Positions 1 through 5,087 of a DNA stretch of 5,984 bases are shown here, piece by piece (positions within the stretch are counted from its first letter, which is position 1; each line of letters begins with the position of its first letter). The translations under genes and the position numbers were made by a program. Source of the stretch: Anaerolineales bacterium (lineage in GTDB: Bacteria > Chloroflexota > Anaerolineae > Anaerolineales > Villigracilaceae); the NCBI GenBank assembly GCA_025966435.1, contig JAICRQ010000231.1, forward strand, positions 1 to 5,984, given 5' to 3'. Under the pieces are notes generated by a model. That model was not told the origin of the DNA and did not search any database. It worked only from the letters and a program-made list of their open reading frames with translations.

Positions 1-528
1 CTCTGGTTTCTTAAGCCAGCCAAACACAGCATTATCTTCACCGACCACAGCAGAGTTGGTCACCGTTCCGATACTCAGATACATTACATCGTCCTGGAAA
101 ACCAATTGATTAGCCTGATGATCTCCCTGCCCCGGTAGACCAGTGATGAGATTTTGAAGCTGTCCGCCTTCTTCAATGATGGAAACCGTCCCTGCGTGGA
201 CGACATACACCTGTCCATCATGAAAAGCGACTGCGGTTATGGGCAACTCATTTCCAAAAACACGGCCTTGTGTGAGCACAGTCTTTTCCCCATTCGATTC
301 AATGCGAGTGACCTTCGGCTCGCCCCCGCTGCCATAAGCGCTTTCCGCAATCAACATCCGGCCCTGATCATCAAACGCGACCATCGTGGGAGCGTCGAGG
401 CCATCCACTGCGACTTCTACTTGAAAGCCGTCCGGCACATCTATATCGGCTGGACGAAGAGGGCGAGATCCCGAGCAGGCAGTAAGAAACAAAACTATAA
501 CAGACACGAGCCGTAGGAAACGAGTCAC
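1..528 (-). CDS. Lipoprotein, PQQ-dependent sugar dehydrogenase-like beta-propeller (3' end beyond window)
   Basis: First 176 residues of a secreted protein; the reading frame is still open at the left edge. Residues 1-18 form a lipoprotein signal peptide: charged start (TRFLR), hydrophobic core (VSVIVLF) and lipobox LTAC, with C18 as the predicted lipidated cysteine. The mature part looks like a beta-propeller: blade-like repeats around 45-62 (LDAPTMVAFDDQGRMLIAES), 96-112 and 124-156, then GDHQANQLVF and GTVTNSAVVGEDN (about 154-166). This arrangement recalls the glucose/sorbosone dehydrogenase (PQQ-dependent sugar dehydrogenase) family, which oxidises sugars outside the cytoplasm. The start is GTG at 526-528, because a stop codon (TAA) lies in frame two codons upstream and AAGGAG sits 6 nt before it. 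It follows the transaldolase gene by 60 bp with no visible terminator, so it is probably the distal gene of the same operon. The family call is fairly secure; the exact substrate is unknown, since catalytic and cofactor residues fall mostly outside the window. Confidence 0.8.
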   Translation of the reverse strand, partial: MTRFLRLVSVIVLFLTACSGSRPLRPADIDVPDGFQVEVAVDGLDAPTMVAFDDQGRMLIAESAYGSGGEPKVTRIESNGEKTVLTQGRVFGNELPITAVAFHDGQVYVVHAGTVSIIEEGGQLQNLITGLPGQGDHQANQLVFQDDVMYLSIGTVTNSAVVGEDNAVFGWLKKPE

Positions 529-534
529 AGATTA

Positions 535-540
535 CTCCTT
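535..540 (-). promoter_or_regulatory. Shine-Dalgarno site fixing a GTG start
   Basis: AAGGAG on the minus strand, 6 nt upstream of the GTG codon at 528. It decides the start of the lipoprotein gene, which has no ATG near the signal peptide. The same AAGGAGTAA string with the same 6-nt spacing precedes the FAD oxidoreductase gene. Confidence 0.8.
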
Positions 541-588
541 TTATATGACCAACACCATGCAACGACCCCATACGCCCATGTTCTCGAC

Positions 589-1749
589 CTATACATGCTG
601 CGCTGCTAACGGTCGATGGGGATCATGATGGAGAGTAGCAGATTTTTCTTTGATCGAAGCCATTAGCTGGCCGTGTGCTGTGATGAATTTTTCAATCCCC
701 TCGTCTTCCAGCTGCTGGGTAATGGCATCCAGTTCTATGCCGACTACTGAAAGTTCATTTAACATCTGGTGAGCTTTATGTACTTCTTGATCCAGAGTTT
801 GCTCTGGATGTCCATGGTCGCGGTAGGCATTCAGCGTTTCAACGGGGATAGTGTTGATGGTGTCGGGCCCGATCAGCGCTTCTACATACTTCGTGTCGCT
901 GTAAGCTGGGTTTTTCGTGCTGGTGCTTGCCCATAACAATTTTTGGGTGCGCGCGCCGCTGTTTGCCAGCCTGGTGAAGCGATCACCACTGAACATTTCT
1001 TTGTACATCTCATAAGCTATTTTGGCAGAAGCAATCGCTATTTGCCCATGCAAACGCTCAGCGACACCCGCCTGTGGGCTATCCCTCTTCATTATCTTTT
1101 CAAGTAGCGGATCAATCAGAGTATCGATACGGCTAAGGAAAAAACTGGCGACAGAGGCTACCGGCTTGAGAGGCTTTTTCTTGGCCGCTAAGATTTCCAA
1201 CCCCCCAATATAGGCATCTGCTACCTCCCGGTAGCGAGGTAAGCCGAACAGGAGGGTGATATTGACATTGACCCCCTCTCCCGTGAGCTCACGGATTGCC
1301 GGGATACCTTCCGCGGTCGCTGGCACTTTGATCATCACGTTGGGGCGGTTTACCCGGATCCACAGTTCGCGGGCTTCTGCGATGGTGCCTTCGGTATCGT
1401 GTGCTAACCCCGGGGATACCTCCAGACTGACAAAACCGTCGCGACCATCGGTGCGATCATATGTTGGGCGCAGGAGATATGCCACATGCTGGATATCTTC
1501 CACAGTGAGCAGCCGCAAAATCTCCTCAGGGGTCTCTCCGTTTAAGCCCAGAGCTCGGATTGACTCATCATAGTCATCACTTCCTGTTATTGCTTTCTCG
1601 AAAATCGAAGGGTTGGAAGTCACGCCGCTGACGCCATCCTGCTCAATCCACTTCTGGAGCTGACCGGAAGAGATCGTGCCTCGGCTGATAAAATCCATCC
1701 AGATGCTTTGACCAAATGACTCCAATTCCAATAAGGGATTGCTTTTCAT
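589..1749 (-). CDS. tal: Transaldolase (mycobacterial/cyanobacterial type)
   Basis: 386 residues. Transaldolase moves a dihydroxyacetone unit from sedoheptulose 7-phosphate to glyceraldehyde 3-phosphate in the cytoplasmic, non-oxidative pentose phosphate pathway. Seen in the sequence: TSNPSIF (44-50) near the N-terminus, the VSLEVSP strand (107-113), VMIKVPAT with K141 as the likely Schiff-base lysine, NVNITLLF (161-168), and RTQKLLWASTSTKNP (267-281) with the following LIGPDTINTIP. The length and the SNPSIFEKAI opening fit the long mycobacterial/cyanobacterial subfamily (about 370 aa) rather than the E. coli TalB type. A longer frame reaches back to 1956, but its extra 69 residues only overlap the upstream gene in another frame. 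ATG at 1749 is preferred because homology begins there, GGGAG lies 7 nt upstream (1757-1761), and it overlaps the oxidoreductase stop as ATGA. The protein contains no cysteine, and its tail is histidine-rich (HHDPHRP, 374-380). Not fused to glucose-6-phosphate isomerase, as some relatives are. Confidence 0.93.
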   Translation of the reverse strand: MKSNPLLELESFGQSIWMDFISRGTISSGQLQKWIEQDGVSGVTSNPSIFEKAITGSDDYDESIRALGLNGETPEEILRLLTVEDIQHVAYLLRPTYDRTDGRDGFVSLEVSPGLAHDTEGTIAEARELWIRVNRPNVMIKVPATAEGIPAIRELTGEGVNVNITLLFGLPRYREVADAYIGGLEILAAKKKPLKPVASVASFFLSRIDTLIDPLLEKIMKRDSPQAGVAERLHGQIAIASAKIAYEMYKEMFSGDRFTRLANSGARTQKLLWASTSTKNPAYSDTKYVEALIGPDTINTIPVETLNAYRDHGHPEQTLDQEVHKAHQMLNELSVVGIELDAITQQLEDEGIEKFITAHGQLMASIKEKSATLHHDPHRPLAAQHV

Positions 1750-2969
1750 TTGTTCGCTCCCGGAAGAACCATCGATGCAGCCTGCCCGTCCTTGCCAGAC
1801 AATCTGCCTTTTAGATCGGAGGCGCTGAAGGGTCCCCATGCACTGAGCAGGGCACGTGCTTCGGGCACAGAGTCCCAGACGTTCCACAACAGAACGCCGT
1901 GCACACGACCTTCGTCCAGGTAATAGATCACGCCCTTCTTGAAGGGTTCCTCCCAATCAGCTACAGTTTCCAGCTTGCTATTTAATTCTCCCACTGCCTC
2001 ATAACCCAATTCAAACAGGTCTGAGTAGAACATGGGCACATGGGTGTAGGGCTCATTTGCGCCTGCCATGTTTCGACCTGCCAGTTTCCCCATTCTGAGC
2101 GCATTATCTTCGTGTTCTACGCGCACACCCTTTCTCAGCGCCGAATGGAAGAATCTTGCCACATCGCCTGCCGCAAAAATATCGGGGGCAGAAGTCAGTA
2201 AATGCTCGTTGACAACGATTCCATTCTCCACTTGCAGCCCAGCCTGCTGTGCGAGTTCAAGGTTCGGGCGAATCCCAATTCCGGCGATCACTCCATCCAC
2301 CTCGAAAGCGCGACCGCCTTTGGTCAGGACAGTAAAGCGATCCCCAACCTGTTCAACGCTCTCCACTAGATCACCGGGCACAACCTCCACACCTTTCTCG
2401 CGATAATACTCATTCAGAAACCCCGCAAGCTCAGCGGGGTAAATATTTGCACCAATGGCATCTTCAGGAAAAACCATCACGACCTTCTTACCGACTATCG
2501 TCAGCGCGGCGGCAATCTCTGAGCCGATGAATCCCCCGCCAATCACAAGGAATCGCTCGCCGCGCTCACTCAGAGCGCGTAGACGCTTGTAATCCTGAAA
2601 GTCGCGATAATAAATGATATTGTCATCGCCAAAAGGCAAACGGATCGGGGAGCCGCCCGTAGCCAGCAGCAGTTTGTCGTACGTGTATTCCTCTCCAGTA
2701 TCATCACGGAGATATTTTTTCGGTGGATCGAGCTGCGTGATTTTGCGCCCTAAATGCAATTCAGCACCCAGGCTCTCTGTGTTGCGCCAGATCTTTTCCA
2801 GCGGGCGGCCCTTCCACAACCCCTTAGAAAGATTCGGCCGCGCGTAGGGCGGGTCAGGCTCCATGCTGATCATACCGATGGAACCTTCCGCATCCAGTTC
2901 ACGAATGCCGCGTACAGCCGCATCCCCTGTCAAACCACCGCCTACAATTAGATAACGATAATGTTTCAT
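1746..2969 (-). CDS. AIF-like FAD/NAD(P)H oxidoreductase
   Basis: 407 residues, a complete two-dinucleotide-fold flavoprotein (pyridine nucleotide-disulphide oxidoreductase fold). FAD site: VGGGLTG (G10, G12, G15), ATGG (103-106) and the FAD-contacting DIFAAGDV (263-270). NAD(P)H site: VIGGGFIGSE (142-151). YARPNLSKGLW (42-52) is typical of ferredoxin/rubredoxin reductase and AIF relatives. The second half resembles apoptosis-inducing factor: VFPED after the NAD(P) fold, VEHEDNA (284-290), GRNMAGA and FYSDLFELGYEAVG (314-327). The protein has no cysteine at all, which excludes a redox-active disulphide (glutathione or thioredoxin reductase) and a Cys-type NADH oxidase. It probably passes electrons from NAD(P)H to a protein or quinone acceptor; the acceptor is not visible. 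The start at 2969 is backed by AAGGAG 6 nt upstream. It is translationally coupled to tal by a 4-nt overlap. Alternative names: ferredoxin-NAD reductase, or rubredoxin reductase-like. Confidence 0.88.
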   Translation of the reverse strand: MKHYRYLIVGGGLTGDAAVRGIRELDAEGSIGMISMEPDPPYARPNLSKGLWKGRPLEKIWRNTESLGAELHLGRKITQLDPPKKYLRDDTGEEYTYDKLLLATGGSPIRLPFGDDNIIYYRDFQDYKRLRALSERGERFLVIGGGFIGSEIAAALTIVGKKVVMVFPEDAIGANIYPAELAGFLNEYYREKGVEVVPGDLVESVEQVGDRFTVLTKGGRAFEVDGVIAGIGIRPNLELAQQAGLQVENGIVVNEHLLTSAPDIFAAGDVARFFHSALRKGVRVEHEDNALRMGKLAGRNMAGANEPYTHVPMFYSDLFELGYEAVGELNSKLETVADWEEPFKKGVIYYLDEGRVHGVLLWNVWDSVPEARALLSAWGPFSASDLKGRLSGKDGQAASMVLPGANK

Positions 2970-2975
2970 GAGTTA

Positions 2976-2981
2976 CTCCTT
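2976..2981 (-). promoter_or_regulatory. Shine-Dalgarno site of the AIF-like oxidoreductase gene
   Basis: AAGGAG on the minus strand, 6 nt before the ATG at 2969. The 61-bp gap between the receiver gene and this start shows no hairpin with a T-run and no convincing promoter. I therefore read it as a spacer within the operon with an independent, strong ribosome binding site. Confidence 0.75.
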
Positions 2982-3030
2982 TATTCCTTTGCTTTGCAAT
3001 TGCGCTCTTTTTAACCAGGATCGAAATATG

Positions 3031-3432
3031 CTAAGCCAAGATGGTTGCGAACAGAGTCTCAGCCAGGCATCCTTTCATCAGGAAGGCATCCGCTCCAGCA
3101 TCCAGCGCCGCCTGCTGCTGGTCGGCATACATAGTCAGAACGACCACCCGTATCTCGGGCCAATTCTTCTTGATTAAACGGGTTGCTTCCAGTCCGTCCA
3201 GTCCCGGCATGCAGGCGTCGATCACAACGACTTCCGGTAGAAACGCTTTCACCAACCGAACGGCCTCATAGCCATCGCGTGCTTCCCCAATCACCCGTAT
3301 CATCGAGGAAGACTCATCACAAGTAACCTCGCGCGTGAGCAGTAACGTCTTGAGCGCTTGCCGCGTTCTGGGTTCATCATCACAAATGAGAACCCTCTTA
3401 CTTTGGCGCGAAACGAGGTCCTGGTTTGTCAT
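3031..3432 (-). CDS. Stand-alone response-regulator receiver protein
   Basis: 133 residues, consisting only of a receiver (REC) domain. Acidic pocket D18-D19 (VLICDDE), phosphoacceptor D72 in VVVIDACMPGLDG, switch threonine T100 (VVLTMYA) and conserved lysine K120 (AFLMKG) are all present, so it should be phosphorylatable. The sequence resembles the receivers of NarL/LuxR-type regulators, but the protein stops soon after the K120 loop, within the last helix, and carries no DNA-binding domain. Relative to the full-length regulator encoded at 4365-5042, it has about ten extra residues (around 35-44, TREVTCDESS) between the first helix and second strand. The ATG overlaps the stop of the CBS gene as ATGA and lacks a good ribosome binding site, so translation is probably coupled. 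Likely role (inference): phosphate sink, or protein-protein switch acting with the CBS protein or the nearby kinase. The domain call is firm; the partner is unknown. Confidence 0.9.
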   Translation of the reverse strand: MTNQDLVSRQSKRVLICDDEPRTRQALKTLLLTREVTCDESSSMIRVIGEARDGYEAVRLVKAFLPEVVVIDACMPGLDGLEATRLIKKNWPEIRVVVLTMYADQQQAALDAGADAFLMKGCLAETLFATILA

Positions 3433-4172
3433 TTTGAGTCCAAAAGCCAGGGAATTTTCGCATCCGGGTTCTGATTCGGAAACACTTCTGTATTTGTCGC
3501 AGGCAAAGTGGCGCCGGGTTGCGATTCGACTCTGCTCTCACAAAAATCAATCACCTGCACCCCGATGGTCCATTCCAACAGCATAAGCAATTCTTCTCGA
3601 TTTATCCCTTGCACCTTCAACGTTATGACTCGCTTGAAGGGATCATCTCCCCAATACGTGGAGAGGCTGACGAGTTTGCCGCCCAATTGAATAATTCCAT
3701 CTGTAACTGCGCCGATTTCTCCCTTGTCTTCCATGAGCCGGATCGTAATCCGTAAGCCTTCCAACCCCCCACCTAATGCGGCCGTCATCGCTCGAAAGAT
3801 GTCTGACCCGGTGATCATGCCAGCCAACTGGTCTCCACGCATCACCGGCAGGCTGCCAATTTTATTGTCTATCAACATGCGGGCTGCTTCTTCTAAGGGA
3901 TAGTCCTCTTGTACCGTGATGACCTGCCTGGTCATCGCCTCTTCTACCGCTATTGCGCTCAAGAGATGGCTGATTGTGTGCGCCCCGAGCACGGCTACCG
4001 GTGAAATATCGAGTAAATCTTTTTCTGTTACTATGCCCACCAATTGCCCTTCTTTTCCTACTACTGGCAAGGCAGCAAGTTTCTTTAGACGCAGCAACCG
4101 GATTGCCTCCGCATACTTTGTCTTTGGAGAAACGGTAATTGGGTTAATCATCATACATTCATGGACTTGCAT
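3429..4172 (-). CDS. Tandem CBS-domain protein with C-terminal ACT-like domain (AcuB-like)
   Basis: 247 residues, soluble, no signal peptide or membrane segment. CBS 1 spans about 1-57 (MINPITVSP, ALPVVGKEGQLVGIVTEKDLL) and CBS 2 about 75-130 (AMTRQVITVQED, IGSLPVMRGDQLAGMITGSDIF). Together they would form a Bateman module, which in this family binds adenine nucleotides or related ligands. Residues about 138-210 look like an ACT-type domain (LRITIRLMEDKGEIGAVTDG, QLGGKLVSLSTYWGDDP, VQVIDF). About 35 residues rich in P, N and T follow, probably disordered. The CBS-CBS-ACT order resembles AcuB-like proteins, whose biochemical role is poorly defined. The start at 4172 is preferred because CBS homology begins at once, and AGGTG lies 4 nt upstream. 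It is the first gene behind the promoter at 4215-4243 and overlaps the receiver gene by 4 nt, which suggests that the two products act together. Confidence 0.88.
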   Translation of the reverse strand: MQVHECMMINPITVSPKTKYAEAIRLLRLKKLAALPVVGKEGQLVGIVTEKDLLDISPVAVLGAHTISHLLSAIAVEEAMTRQVITVQEDYPLEEAARMLIDNKIGSLPVMRGDQLAGMITGSDIFRAMTAALGGGLEGLRITIRLMEDKGEIGAVTDGIIQLGGKLVSLSTYWGDDPFKRVITLKVQGINREELLMLLEWTIGVQVIDFCESRVESQPGATLPATNTEVFPNQNPDAKIPWLLDSK

Positions 4173-4214
4173 ATAGCACCTGTAATTCCTGCGGATTATT
4201 TTTCACTTAGTATT

Positions 4215-4243
4215 AGAATACCCCAGCTACTTTCGCATGTCAT
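4215..4243 (-). promoter_or_regulatory. Putative sigma-70-type promoter of the CBS-to-lipoprotein operon
   Basis: On the minus strand, ATGACA (4243-4238, five of six matches to TTGACA), then a 17-nt spacer, then TATTCT (4220-4215, four of six matches to TATAAT). Its position is right: between the terminator of the preceding unit and the CBS gene, with an expected 5' leader of about 35 nt. It was found by eye with no statistical test, so it is a candidate only. Confidence 0.45.
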
Positions 4244-4308
4244 CAGCAGAGTGTGGATTTTCACATCCATACTTTTGGGGATTCCTGAGATGGCCGTTTA
4301 GAACCCAT

Positions 4309-4334
4309 AAAAAAAAGGCCACCGATTGGTGGCC
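4309..4334 (-). terminator. Rho-independent terminator of the histidine kinase/response regulator unit
   Basis: On the minus strand, GGCCACC (4334-4328), loop AATC, GGTGGCC (4323-4317), then eight T (4316-4309). The 7-bp stem is perfect and GC-rich. It begins 30 nt after the regulator's stop codon. On the plus strand the hairpin is not followed by a T-run, so it acts in one direction only, as expected when all neighbours are on the minus strand. Confidence 0.92.
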
Positions 4335-4364
4335 TATAGTCGACAGGATCTCGGAGGAATACGA

Positions 4365-5042
4365 TTATTCGCTATTAAGACTGTCCATTTCATCCAGAGA
4401 TGCCAGTCCCTCACGCAGGGCATATAAAGTCGCCTGGACACGGTTCGCCAGGTGAAGCTTGTTGAGAACATTGCCTACATGCGTCCGGACGGTGGCTTCA
4501 CCGATCACGAGTTGGTCAGCGATTTGACGGTTGCTCAGCCCCTGCGCAACCAGGCGCACAATGTCAACTTCCCGTTCTGTTAGAGGAGCAGGCGTCAGCG
4601 GCTGCTTAACCGGCTGGCTCAATTCTTCCAGCACCATTTTGGCGACGGTTGGATGTAACGATGGCTCGCCGCGATTGACCTTTCGGATCGCGGTAATGAG
4701 TTCTTCGGGTGCAGAGTCCTTAAGTAAATAGCCCATTGCGCCCGCTTTGATGGCAGGAAACACCTTATCTTCGGTAACGAAGCTGGTGAGGGCAATAATC
4801 CGTTTGGGTACTTTACCAGCCTGAATTTCCCGAATAGCAGTAATGCCGTCCATCTTCGGCATCATCAAATCCATTAAGATCACGTCCGGGTTTAGCAACT
4901 TTGCCTGGGCTACTGCTTCTTCGCCGTCAGCAGCTTCACCAATTACTTTGATATCATTTACTTGTTCCAAAAGCGCACGTATGCCCTTACGCACAATGGT
5001 TTGATCGTCTACCACCAGTAACGTAATCGGTGTCTTACTCAT
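4365..5042 (-). CDS. NarL/LiaR-family two-component response regulator
   Basis: 225 residues. The receiver domain (about 5-122) has D12-D13, phosphoacceptor D58 in VILMDLMMPKMDG, T86 (ALTSF) and K108 (YLLKDS). A linker (about 125-150) is followed by a LuxR/GerE helix-turn-helix (154-203: LTEREVDIVRLVAQGLSNRQIA, then ATVRTHVGNVLNKLH). It is predicted to bind DNA as a dimer after phosphorylation by the kinase encoded 45 bp upstream. A GTG at 5051 would add three residues, but that GTG starts on the last base of the perfect AGGAGG ribosome binding site. ATG at 5042, 8 nt from that site, is the sensible start. The terminator follows directly, so this gene ends its transcription unit. The target genes are not shown by the sequence; the adjacent CBS operon is an obvious candidate. 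Confidence 0.93.
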   Translation of the reverse strand: MSKTPITLLVVDDQTIVRKGIRALLEQVNDIKVIGEAADGEEAVAQAKLLNPDVILMDLMMPKMDGITAIREIQAGKVPKRIIALTSFVTEDKVFPAIKAGAMGYLLKDSAPEELITAIRKVNRGEPSLHPTVAKMVLEELSQPVKQPLTPAPLTEREVDIVRLVAQGLSNRQIADQLVIGEATVRTHVGNVLNKLHLANRVQATLYALREGLASLDEMDSLNSE

Positions 5043-5050
5043 ATTTGTCA

Positions 5051-5056
5051 CCTCCT
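5051..5056 (-). promoter_or_regulatory. Perfect Shine-Dalgarno site deciding the response regulator start
   Basis: AGGAGG on the minus strand (5056-5051), 8 nt before the ATG at 5042. The in-frame GTG at 5051 overlaps this site and therefore cannot use it, so the nominally longer reading frame is probably over-extended by three codons. Confidence 0.85.
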
Positions 5057-5087
5057 GATCCGTTCACCCGGCTAAGTCGTATTTCAT

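Larger units (their letters stand above)
4173..4364. other. Intergenic region between the two transcription units
   Basis: The longest non-coding stretch of the window (192 bp). From right to left it holds the terminator of the kinase/regulator unit (4309-4334), a short imperfect inverted repeat TGTG-N6-CACA (4252-4265), a candidate promoter (4215-4243), and the leader and ribosome binding site of the CBS gene. Short open frames crossing it on the plus strand have no recognisable protein features. Confidence 0.7.

Noticed and set aside
371..571. 66-residue minus-strand frame overlapping the lipoprotein gene.
   Set aside because: It is Arg/Ser-rich, shifted relative to the signal-peptide and propeller frame, and resembles no protein I know. 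It is a shadow frame.
529..588. Possible promoter (TTGCAT ... TATAAA) before the lipoprotein gene.
   Set aside because: The two boxes are only 11 nt apart, far from the usual 16-18, and no terminator precedes them, so read-through from tal is simpler.
2970..3030. Possible terminator or promoter between the receiver and oxidoreductase genes, including the short palindrome GCAATTGC.
   Set aside because: The palindrome is AT-centred with no loop or T-run, and no -35/-10 pair with proper spacing was seen. It is treated as an operon spacer.
4252..4265. CRP or FNR site at the TGTG...CACA repeat.
   Set aside because: The spacing between TGTG and CACA is 6 nt, whereas the CRP consensus needs 8, and the FNR half-sites (TTGAT/ATCAA) are absent.
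4237..4455. 72-residue plus-strand frame crossing the terminator.
   Set aside because: It runs through the hairpin and into the antisense of the regulator gene, with no ribosome binding site or recognisable domain.
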